A DNA stretch of 23,006 nt from JAWXVE01 sp044425575. Lineage in GTDB: Bacteria; Bacillota; Clostridia; Lachnospirales; Lachnospiraceae. Both the position numbers and the translations under genes were made by a program. Of this stretch, positions 1 through 5,814 are shown piece by piece (within the stretch, counting starts at the first letter, position 1; each line of letters begins with the position of its first letter). The notes beneath the pieces are model-generated. The model was not told the origin of the DNA, searched no databases, and saw nothing but the letters and a program-made list of their open reading frames with translations. The stretch covers positions 1-23,006 of the forward strand of contig JAWXVE010000033.1 in assembly GCA_044425575.1 (NCBI GenBank), given 5' to 3'.

Positions 1-27
1 GGCAATGAAGAATTACCATTCGATTAA
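1..27 (+). CDS. 3' end of an unidentified protein
   Basis: The first frame of the window reads GNEELPFD and then TAA, directly followed by a strong terminator at 38-81, as expected for the end of a gene. The acidic-hydrophobic tail recalls the C-terminus of single-stranded DNA-binding proteins (typically DDLPF), but the extra Asp and the eight visible residues make this only a suggestion. Confidence 0.35.
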   Translation, partial: GNEELPFD

Positions 28-37
28 AATAAGACAA

Positions 38-81
38 GTCCACATGCTTCCATAAATGTTGGTAACATGTGGACCCTTTTT
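38..81 (+). terminator. Rho-independent terminator after the left-edge gene
   Basis: A perfect 9-bp inverted repeat, GTCCACATG (38-46) with CATGTGGAC (66-74), is followed by CC and five T. It sits 11 bases after the stop codon at 25-27. The loop of 19 bases is long and may contain a short CCA/TGG inner stem. Confidence 0.65.
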
Positions 82-111
82 GAATTGGATTTTGGGGTAG
101 AATTGAGTTGA

Positions 112-279
112 CAAATACAGCTATCAGAGGAATATAAGCTATCAAAAGGTGAAATACCGTGGAATGCAATGTATGGTTTGCGAAATCGCATTGTACATGA
201 TTATGGAAATGTTGATTTGAATGTCGTCTTTGAAACTTTGAAGTATGATATTCCAGAGTTGTTAAAAGTTATGGAGTAG
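112..279 (+). pseudogene. HepT-like (DUF86) C-terminal remnant
   Basis: The frame closes with a stop at 109-111 and then reads about 55 residues to TAG at 277-279. It contains PWNAMYGLRNRIVHDY. The RNRIVHDY stretch fits the R-x4-H-x-Y motif of HepT, the RNase/toxin half of the HepT-MntA (HEPN-nucleotidyltransferase) toxin-antitoxin family, and the PW...LRN context is typical of DUF86. HepT proteins are usually 110-140 residues, so the N-terminal half is missing. No start codon with a ribosome site is visible and no MntA-type nucleotidyltransferase lies nearby. I infer a dead fragment. Confidence 0.6.
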
Positions 280-312
280 TGCAACTTATATAATTGATAG
301 AAGGAGTTAAAG

Positions 313-584
313 ATGCTGATTAGACAAGAGGAAGAAAGAGATTATAATGAAATCAGAGAATTGATAAAAGGAGCTTTTGAAAGCGCTGAGCATACAGATG
401 GAAATGAATATAATTTAGTGGACAGTTTAAGAAAGAGTAATAGCTTTATAAAAGAGCAAGTGAGTTCGGGATTTTAGCACCGTTTGATGTTCCAAACGAA
501 AACTTTATGGTACTATTTTTGAACGAAAACCTTTCGCATATTAAAGGAACGGTTGTATATGTTAAAGAAATATTCGAGGGCTAA
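313..584 (+). pseudogene. GNAT N-acetyltransferase (YhbS-like) with internal deletion
   Basis: A good ribosome site (AAGGAG, 301-306) precedes ATG at 313. The first 48 or so residues (MLIRQEEERDYNEIREL, then AFESAEHTDGNEYNLV) look like the N-terminus of a YhbS-type GNAT acetyltransferase. That frame ends at TAG 475-477. From about 459 a second frame reads SEFGILAPFDVPNENFMV and ends EIFEG-TAA at 582-584, which resembles the C-terminus of the same family. The acetyl-CoA-binding core, roughly 70-80 residues compared with a usual length near 165, is absent and the halves are out of frame. The junction lies near 454-464. Almost certainly non-functional. Confidence 0.7.
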
Positions 585-665
585 ATTATTATTCGGGAAC
601 AGAAATGTTATAAACTTAGCAATTACCTAACACCTATTTTTACCAACTTAGCATTAATAAAACAC

Positions 666-699
666 AAGCCTTACGGAAATAGTGGATTTCGTAGGGCTT
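666..699 (-). terminator. Hairpin downstream of the transposase remnant
   Basis: AAGCCTTACGGAAAT (666-680) pairs with ATTTCGTAGGGCTT (686-699) with one bulged base and one G-T pair. Read on the minus strand it lies after the transposase stop (756-758) and is followed by GTGTTTTATT, so it could end transposase transcription. The U-tract is interrupted, which lowers confidence. Confidence 0.4.
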
Positions 700-755
700 C
701 TCTGTATAAAAAGGTACAAAAGTACGTAACAATTACTTGACACAAGAGGGGTATG

Positions 756-1337
756 CTATGAACTGTGTAGAAGGTATTTACTTATCAGGCTTTCTATATC
801 AGACGATGCTACGCCCCGTAAGAAATCAAAGCAGATCTTCATGGCACGAGAAAAGTTAACTTGATACTGATGTTTTCGTTCTTTGTGTTTAAGAGGTACA
901 TGCAGGATAATAATAGAACAAAAGTTGTATAGAATTAGCCGACCCCATAGCTCTAAAGAAATAAATTCAGTCTTTTTGGAATGAAGGTTTGTAGCACCTA
1001 TGGTATGTTTCAAATCACAAAATGAAGTTTCAATTCCCCCACGCAGATGATAACAGTGTTCAATATCCTCCATAGTGAAGTTTTCAGCGGATAATGATGT
1101 AATTATATTTGGATACACTCCTTGTGCAACTTTAAAACGAACGATTCGGAGTTTGAGATGGTATTCATCTGATATATCATCAGGATTGCGTGCAATATTA
1201 AACTCAGATCCATCACATGCAATCAGATAATATTGGTCGCGAAATTTTCGAGGGGAAAACGTGCATTGAATTCAGTTACGAGATAGCGAAAAGCAGAGAT
1301 GGAAAGCTTTGCACGTTGTTACAGATCGCTCAACCAT
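756..1337 (-). pseudogene. IS4-family DDE transposase, decayed
   Basis: The C-terminal 120 residues (1118 down to 756) carry YHLRGGIETSFCDLK, an exact Y-x2-R-x3-E-x6-K signature of the IS4 family, followed by ILYNFC and YQVNF motifs usual near the C-terminus. The same frame continues upstream to about 1250 through LIACDGSEFNIARNPDD, where DGS holds the first catalytic Asp. This runs straight into DEYHLKLRIVRF, so the segment with the second catalytic Asp (well over 100 residues in relatives) is deleted. Upstream, a frameshift near 1245 leads to QRAKLSISAFRYLVTEFN, preceded by a TAA that probably replaced a Gln codon. The N-terminus is also missing. The enzyme cannot be active. Confidence 0.8.
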
Positions 1338-1376
1338 TATATGAAACTTTTTAATTGTTGAGTTTAGGATAACGTG

Positions 1377-1541
1377 ATAATATATTCATAGTAGTAGTGA
1401 GTATTTGAATAATTCAAATTTCCGTATGGACAGGAATTAAAGCTGTTATTGATAAAATAAATGCAAATGTGGCAGCGTAGATAAGCAAACTTATTTAATG
1501 AAAGAAAAAGTGAAATATTTCAAAGTTAATGGAAAGGGAAT
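1377..1541. other. Gap with a short orphan reading frame
   Basis: No complete gene is visible between the IS remnant and the promoter at 1542. A coding-like tail on the plus strand ends GIKAVIDKINANVAA and then TAG near 1478-1480, with no start or ribosome site. It may be the end of a gene interrupted by the insertion sequence, but I do not recognise it. A small TTTGAA-TAA-TTCAAA hairpin lies at 1404-1418. Confidence 0.3.
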
Positions 1542-1569
1542 TTGACTAATTCCATAATCGTAGTATAAT
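1542..1569 (+). promoter_or_regulatory. Sigma-A promoter of the membrane protein gene
   Basis: TTGACT (1542-1547) and TATAAT (1564-1569) are separated by 16 bases. The expected start of transcription is near 1576, about 60 bases before the chosen start codon at 1636. Confidence 0.75.
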
Positions 1570-1579
1570 GAATTTTAGG

Positions 1580-1595
1580 GTTAGTTATAACTAAC
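1580..1595 (+). promoter_or_regulatory. Perfect 16-bp palindrome, probable operator
   Basis: GTTAGTTATAACTAAC is identical to its reverse complement. It begins 10 bases after the -10 box, so a dimeric repressor bound here would cover the transcription start. Its length and the TTAGTTATAACTAA core resemble MarR-family operators, but other dimeric repressors are possible. No regulator gene is in the window. Confidence 0.6.
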
Positions 1596-1635
1596 AACGA
1601 ATAGATGAATGCCACAAGGAAATTATGGAGGAATT

Positions 1636-2295
1636 ATGGAATTAAATTTAGTGTATTCAATTATGGGTTTATTGGGAGGCATCACTTGTGCCATTGGAGA
1701 TATACTTCTTGATTTAAAAGGTAAGGGCAATGTGCCAATGGGAAAATCATCGATTATCAATTCCAATTGGATTAAAATGGCAAATGTAAGATTTAAAATA
1801 TCTATTGTTTTAGGATTCTTCGGTTCCTTCCTGTGCAGTTTAGGGCTTTATTCATTATCAAGACAAATCCAGGGACAACATGAGGTTTTGGCAGAAGTTT
1901 TATTATTGATTGCAATTATTATGGGAATGACAGGTTTTTTTGTCCATACCTTCTGTTGTATTGCACCAATCACTTATAAAGCAGTAATATCAGGAGAAGA
2001 TTTTGAATTAGCGGATCACACAATAGAAGCACTTTTTGGTGCTGTGAAAATACTGTTTTTTGTGTTGTATCTTTTTATCATGTTGGTGCCAACAGGGATT
2101 ACCATTTATTGTATCCTTAGTGGGTTGCTTCATGTGCCAACTTGGTTTGTTATACTGAATCCAGTTGTTTTCTTAATCCTAGGAGTATTAGTGAGAAAAA
2201 TATGTCCCCGATATTGTTATGACCTCCCAGGAATTTGCATGCCTAGTTTAGGCGTTGGTATGTTTGGGCTGATTGGAATTGTTAATTTGATGTAA
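1636..2295 (+). CDS. Polytopic membrane protein of unknown function
   Basis: An in-frame ATG exists at 1609 without a ribosome site. ATG 1636 follows GGAGGA (1627-1632) and begins MELNLVYSIMGLLGG, so I chose it (219 residues). About six hydrophobic segments are visible, counted from this start: roughly residues 4-20, 52-74, 88-115, 138-165, 168-186 and 200-218. The first ends in CAIGDILLDLKGKGN, with an acidic GD..LD pair at the membrane edge. Similar GD-type small membrane proteins of Firmicutes are annotated as uncharacterised families, and I cannot assign a function. It has its own promoter with a palindromic operator, so expression is probably conditional. No terminator is obvious after it. 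Confidence 0.8.
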   Translation: MELNLVYSIMGLLGGITCAIGDILLDLKGKGNVPMGKSSIINSNWIKMANVRFKISIVLGFFGSFLCSLGLYSLSRQIQGQHEVLAEVLLLIAIIMGMTGFFVHTFCCIAPITYKAVISGEDFELADHTIEALFGAVKILFFVLYLFIMLVPTGITIYCILSGLLHVPTWFVILNPVVFLILGVLVRKICPRYCYDLPGICMPSLGVGMFGLIGIVNLM

Positions 2296-2427
2296 ATTAC
2301 CGATTGGATACTTTGAACAAGCTAGAAGTGGAAAGTTGCGAAGGACATTAAGTGAGAATATGTGAGAGGTGTTACAGTTATTAAAGCTCTTTCTTGTGTG
2401 GAAAATATAGATTTAATTTCCATACCA

Positions 2428-2436
2428 TGGTATAAT
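2428..2436 (+). promoter_or_regulatory. Extended -10 promoter of the 2498 gene
   Basis: TGGTATAAT gives a perfect -10 box (2431-2436) with the TGn extension. No good -35 box lies 16-18 bases upstream, as is common for extended -10 promoters. The rest of the gap 2296-2497 shows no gene. Confidence 0.45.
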
Positions 2437-2497
2437 TTTATTATAATTGCTATAGATTAGCAAATAGAATCTTATATAAAATGGAAGGAGAAAATGT

Positions 2498-2881
2498 ATG
2501 GCTTTTGGATTTAAAGCAAAGAATGTGAAATTTAGTACCGCTTATTCAGTGGAGGCACTTTATGAGAAGATTAAGGAACAACAATTCTCAGCAGGAAAAC
2601 CTATTTTAACGAAATACATGAATTCTCAAGTGATTGTATTTCCAGCATTGAATAGCAAGAATCAAGTTCAAATTCTAAAATTTGGTTTTAAAGGAGAATC
2701 TGCAACTTACACCATTCAAAAAGGCGATGAGTTATCCTTAGATGGAGCCGTTAAGAATCTGGTAGTAGGCGAAGTGACCAAAGGATATTCCAATCTAGGG
2801 AGTGCATTTGGTGATATTCCAAAAGAATGTATGCGATTAGTAGACGAAACGGTAAAAGAACTTACGGCGTTACATTTATAA
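2498..2881 (+). CDS. Small soluble protein of unknown function
   Basis: The 127-residue protein starts at ATG 2498, 7 bases after AAGGAG (2485-2490). Another ATG at 2494 is out of frame. There is no signal peptide or membrane segment. The sequence opens MAFGFKAKNVKFSTAYSVEA, has an alternating hydrophobic-polar middle (SQVIVFPALN, QVQILKFGFKG) that suggests beta strands, and ends in an amphipathic helix (PKECMRLVDETVKELTALHL). I do not recognise the family. It stands alone with its own promoter and terminator. Codon use is like its neighbours and it looks intact. Confidence 0.75.
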   Translation: MAFGFKAKNVKFSTAYSVEALYEKIKEQQFSAGKPILTKYMNSQVIVFPALNSKNQVQILKFGFKGESATYTIQKGDELSLDGAVKNLVVGEVTKGYSNLGSAFGDIPKECMRLVDETVKELTALHL

Positions 2882-2910
2882 GGAATGAATCATAATAGGT
2901 AAAATTAGCA

Positions 2911-2950
2911 GGGAGCATTGACCATTAGAGGGAATGTTCCCTAGTTTTTT
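2911..2950 (+). terminator. Terminator of the 2498 gene, overlapping the 3' end of pdxK
   Basis: GGGAGCATT (2911-2919) pairs with AATGTTCCC (2933-2941) through nine pairs including one G-U, followed by TAG and six T (2945-2950). A shorter alternative stem is AGGGA/TCCCT (2929-2942). The downstream arm and T-tract lie inside the last codons of pdxK on the other strand (REHSL and stop), so one sequence serves as terminator and as coding DNA. Confidence 0.7.
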
Positions 2951-3785
2951 CGTGAAGATTCCAGAGAAATAGTTCAAAAGCAACACCTTCTTGAATGGGA
3001 ATCTGTAATTCTTTGGATGCTTCTGTGCACGTAGCGATAAATTCGCTTGCTATTACAGTAGCATCTTGTATAGAGAGCCCGCGTAAAGTAAGAGCGGAGA
3101 GAATACTGGCAAATAAATCCCCAGTACCCGGTCTAGAAGGTCCCGCAATAGGAATTTCTAGCATGGTGTTAGAAGTTGGTGATTCGTAGATATAATTATA
3201 GAAATAAGTATGGTCTTTCATGCCTGTAATTACAATTTGTTTCGGGCCAAGACTCTGTAGTTGCGCCCCAAGAGCTTGTAATTCTCTTTGACTCCAGCCA
3301 GATTCTTTGTAGGTTGTATTTGTTAACAAACAAGCTTCCGTAATGTTAGGTGTAATAATAGAAGCGACTTGAATAAAGACTTTCATATGTTCGCAAAATT
3401 CTGCGCTCATACTACGGTAACGTTGCCCATGATCTCCCATAACGGGATCAAGTACCACTTGCAGATGAGAAGTTTCTTGTTTTTTCTTTAGAAAGGAACG
3501 AATGAAATCCATCTGCTTCACATCACCTAAATATCCACAATATACACCATTAAATTCAATGTCTAATAGGGAGAGGTGTTCCATATAGGGAATCATATCT
3601 TGTGTTAAATCACGCTTATAGTGAGTTGGAAATCCAAGGTGATTGGAGAAAATTGCAGTAGGAAAAGGGCATGCCTGTACTTGGCATGCACTAATTACTG
3701 GAAGTGCAACACTCATAGAGCATCGCCCAATTCCTGCTATATCATTGATTACTAATAGTTTCTTCGGTATATCCCGTATGCTCAT
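2925..3785 (-). CDS. pdxK: Pyridoxal/pyridoxine kinase (PdxK/PdxY type)
   Basis: This 286-residue ribokinase-family enzyme phosphorylates pyridoxal, pyridoxine or pyridoxamine with ATP in vitamin B6 salvage. Visible motifs are the N-terminal substrate loop NDIAGIGRCSMSVALPV, DPVMGDHGQRY (about residues 113-123), the TPNITEA segment, and GTGDLFASILSA, where Asp223 is the expected catalytic base in the anion hole. Length is normal for the family. ATG 3785 follows AAGGAATTAGGAA. It starts 44 bases inside the end of the upstream S-component gene, so the two are probably translationally coupled and kinase and vitamin uptake made together. Its stop lies within the opposing gene's terminator. PdxK versus PdxY naming, and possible HMP kinase side activity, cannot be settled from sequence alone. 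Confidence 0.9.
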   Translation of the reverse strand: MSIRDIPKKLLVINDIAGIGRCSMSVALPVISACQVQACPFPTAIFSNHLGFPTHYKRDLTQDMIPYMEHLSLLDIEFNGVYCGYLGDVKQMDFIRSFLKKKQETSHLQVVLDPVMGDHGQRYRSMSAEFCEHMKVFIQVASIITPNITEACLLTNTTYKESGWSQRELQALGAQLQSLGPKQIVITGMKDHTYFYNYIYESPTSNTMLEIPIAGPSRPGTGDLFASILSALTLRGLSIQDATVIASEFIATCTEASKELQIPIQEGVAFELFLWNLHEKTREHSL

Positions 3786-4386
3786 TTCCTAATTCCTTTT
3801 GTATTGGATTACCACAAGTAATAAATAATCCAGTTCGCTTTAAAATTGGTCTAAGTGCTAAGTAAATAGATACTGCCACAATGGTAGATAAGATTGCATT
3901 AATGGATGTTGCAAATAAATTAATGGCGAAGGTCACTTCTGCTGCAGGTCGGCCAAGAATAGCAATCTTGTAAAAGTATCCTACTAATGGGTCAAATATT
4001 ACATTAAATAGTAAACCACCAATTGCAGAAAGTAAAGTAAAAGTTACTACACGTTTTTGATTTGTAGTAGTGGAAATTTTCCCGATTTTATGTGCAATGA
4101 AGCCAGTAATGAGTCCGATGCATAATTTTAATACAAAAGTCTTTGGTGCGTAGACAATGTAAACGGGATCCATTAAATCGCCGATTGTCATACCTATGGC
4201 ACCACCTAATCCACCGTAAAGGCCTCCTAGGAGTAGGGCACCCAGCACACACACAGCATTTCCTAAGTGAATAGAAGTGGCATCTGCCGGACCAATATAG
4301 ATTTTAAATTGTAGAAACGTAAATACCACATACGATAATGCAGCAAATAAACCAGTCAGTGCAATTAATTTTGTTTTTTGGTTCAT
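3742..4386 (-). CDS. ECF transporter S component, probable pyridoxine carrier
   Basis: This 214-residue integral membrane protein has about six hydrophobic helices. The first, IALTGLFAALSYVVFTF, has the small-residue pattern by which S components dock on the EcfT subunit, and a GGLYGGLGGAIGMTIGDLMDP loop is typical of the riboflavin/pyridoxine-type S family. S components bind a vitamin and share an ATPase-transmembrane module (EcfA-EcfA'-T) encoded elsewhere. Its overlap with pyridoxal kinase argues for pyridoxine (PdxU2-like), which is inference from context. I chose ATG 4386 (MNQKTKL). An in-frame TTG at 4425 would add 13 residues, but it lies inside the palindrome at 4420-4433 and would sit close to the transcription start. 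The ribosome site AAAGG is rather far from ATG 4386. Confidence 0.82.
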   Translation of the reverse strand: MNQKTKLIALTGLFAALSYVVFTFLQFKIYIGPADATSIHLGNAVCVLGALLLGGLYGGLGGAIGMTIGDLMDPVYIVYAPKTFVLKLCIGLITGFIAHKIGKISTTTNQKRVVTFTLLSAIGGLLFNVIFDPLVGYFYKIAILGRPAAEVTFAINLFATSINAILSTIVAVSIYLALRPILKRTGLFITCGNPIQKELGNEHTGYTEETISNQ

Positions 4387-4419
4387 AATAAGTATATCCA
4401 ACCTTTCTTTGTCATTTTG

Positions 4420-4433
4420 AATCAACGTTGATT
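4420..4433 (-). promoter_or_regulatory. Perfect 14-bp palindrome, probable operator
   Basis: AATCAACGTTGATT equals its reverse complement. On the minus strand it begins about six bases after the -10 box at 4444-4439, covering the expected transcription start of the transporter-kinase pair. A dimeric repressor responding to B6 status would fit, but no regulator gene is visible and the site is not one I can name. Confidence 0.55.
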
Positions 4434-4438
4434 GTTAT

Positions 4439-4444
4439 ATTATA
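4439..4444 (-). promoter_or_regulatory. -10 box for the S component-pdxK operon
   Basis: The minus strand reads TATAAT from 4444 to 4439, within GGATATAATATAAC. No convincing -35 box lies at the usual distance. TTAACA (4464-4459) is only 14 bases away from this box, or 19 from a second possible box TATAAC. The promoter may therefore need an activator, or be weak. Confidence 0.45.
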
Positions 4445-4540
4445 TCCAAAATTGGCACTGTTAAAACATCCAATTTGATAAAAAAATACCATGCCAGTTG
4501 TGGGGGCGTATGGGAAACGATAAATCCATCTAAAAATCCG

Positions 4541-4570
4541 TTTTCAAATATGCAGAAAGTGTGTTATAAT
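4541..4570 (+). promoter_or_regulatory. carAB promoter, extended -10
   Basis: TGTTATAAT (4562-4570) is a perfect extended -10. A weak -35, TTTTCA (4541-4546), lies 18 bases upstream. The leader to the start codon is only about 50 bases and shows no terminator or anti-terminator pair, so an RNA attenuator of the PyrR type is unlikely here. Confidence 0.6.
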
Positions 4571-4628
4571 AAACCAATTATGCAATCATAGTAGTAAGAC
4601 AAGTGAAAAGCAAGATTGGAGAGATAAG

Positions 4629-5813
4629 ATGAAAGCTTTTTTGATATTAGAAGACGGCACCGTGTTTGAGGGAATCAGCGTGGGTTCCACCAAAGAAATT
4701 GTGAGTGAAATCGTATTTAATACTTCTATGGCAGGTTATTTAGAAGTTCTCACAGACCCATCCTATGCAGGACAAGCAGTGTGTATGACATACCCACTCA
4801 TTGGGAATTATGGAGTATGTAGAGATGATATAGAATCGAGAAAGCCATGGCCAGATGCACTCATTGTAAGAGAAGTATCTAGAATGCCAAGCAACTTTCG
4901 GTGCGATATGACGTTACAAGAGTATTTGACCGAATATGATGTAACTGGAATTACAGGAATTGATACACGAGCATTAACCCAGATTTTACGGGAGAAGGGT
5001 ACAATGAACGGATGTATTACAACGAATGAATCTTACGAGATAGAAGAAGTTATGAACAGATTGCATGGCTATGCCACAGGGAAAGTAGTGGAGCTAGTAA
5101 CGTGTAGCCAACCATATACCATAGAAGGAACCAAGCAGTTAGAAGAGAATGGGGCAATTTCGGGAAGTACTCATTTTGACCAAGAGGCCTATGATAAGGG
5201 AGAACGCGAGCAAAAGCCAAGTCTTGTACGTACCTTAAATGGACAGGGCAAGAAAGTGGCACTACTTGATCTGGGAGCGAAAAGCAACATTGGAGATTCC
5301 CTTGCACGAAGAGGTTGTGATGTTACGGTATACCCAGCACTGACTGCAGCAGAGGAAATCTTAGGAAGTAAACCAGATGGCATTATGCTGTCCAATGGAC
5401 CAGGAGATCCTAAGGAGTGTGCTTCTATTATAGAAGAAATCAAGAAATTATATGCATCAGACGTACCAATCTTCGCCATTTGTTTAGGCCATCAATTAAT
5501 GGCTCTTGCTACAGGATGCGATACATATAAGTTGAAATATGGACATCGAGGAGGCAATCATCCAGTAAAAGATCTTGCTACTAATCAAGTTTATATTTCT
5601 TCTCAGAATCACGGATATGTAGTTGATACCAAGCAGTTAAATAATCAGATTGCAGTACCCGCATTTGAAAATGTGAACGATGGAACGAATGAAGGCTTGT
5701 CTTATGTAGGCAAAAATATTTTTACCGTACAATTTCACCCAGAAGCGTGTCCGGGACCACAAGATTCAGGATACTTATTCGATCGATTTATTAAGATGAT
5801 GGAGGAAGCGTAA
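4629..5813 (+). CDS. carA: Carbamoyl phosphate synthase small subunit (glutaminase)
   Basis: CarA hydrolyses glutamine and passes ammonia to CarB to make carbamoyl phosphate for arginine and pyrimidine synthesis. The N-terminal CPSase small-chain domain spans about residues 1-150 (FLILEDGTVFEG, TGIDTRALT). The class I glutamine amidotransferase domain follows from about 210. The nucleophile is Cys285 in AICLGHQL, and the His370/Glu372 dyad is in FHPEACPGP. At 394 residues it is slightly longer than many (355-385), with the extra residues in the 155-200 linker. ATG 4629 lies 7 bases after GGAG. The stop is separated from the carB start by one base, so the two are coupled. Confidence 0.96.
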   Translation: MKAFLILEDGTVFEGISVGSTKEIVSEIVFNTSMAGYLEVLTDPSYAGQAVCMTYPLIGNYGVCRDDIESRKPWPDALIVREVSRMPSNFRCDMTLQEYLTEYDVTGITGIDTRALTQILREKGTMNGCITTNESYEIEEVMNRLHGYATGKVVELVTCSQPYTIEGTKQLEENGAISGSTHFDQEAYDKGEREQKPSLVRTLNGQGKKVALLDLGAKSNIGDSLARRGCDVTVYPALTAAEEILGSKPDGIMLSNGPGDPKECASIIEEIKKLYASDVPIFAICLGHQLMALATGCDTYKLKYGHRGGNHPVKDLATNQVYISSQNHGYVVDTKQLNNQIAVPAFENVNDGTNEGLSYVGKNIFTVQFHPEACPGPQDSGYLFDRFIKMMEEA

Positions 5814-5814
5814 G

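Larger units (their letters stand above)
608..1376 (-). mobile_element. Degenerate IS4-family insertion sequence
   Basis: The transposase remnant (756-1337) is flanked by candidate terminal inverted repeats: AAACTTAGCAATTA at 612-625, and TAATTGTTGAGTTT at 1352-1365 in opposite orientation, matching at 12 of 14 positions. Both are bordered outside by GTTAT/ATAAC. At about 770 bases the element is far below the 1.4-1.6 kb usual for this group, consistent with deletions in the transposase. A further copy of the left-end motif, AACAATTACTTGACAC (728-743), lies just inside (13 of 16 matches to 618-633). I saw no clear target-site duplication. The exact ends are tentative. Confidence 0.5.

Noticed and set aside
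1404..1418. Small inverted repeat TTTGAA-TAA-TTCAAA
   Set aside because: A six-base AT-rich stem is expected by chance in this AT-rich DNA, and it is not near a promoter or gene end.
1..1600. Active toxin-antitoxin, defence island or CRISPR array at the left end
   Set aside because: All recognisable genes there are truncated or frameshifted, there is no antitoxin partner, and no regularly spaced repeats are present.
4571..4628. Possible PyrR attenuator or riboswitch before carA
   Set aside because: The leader is about 50 bases and has no terminator hairpin or conserved element.
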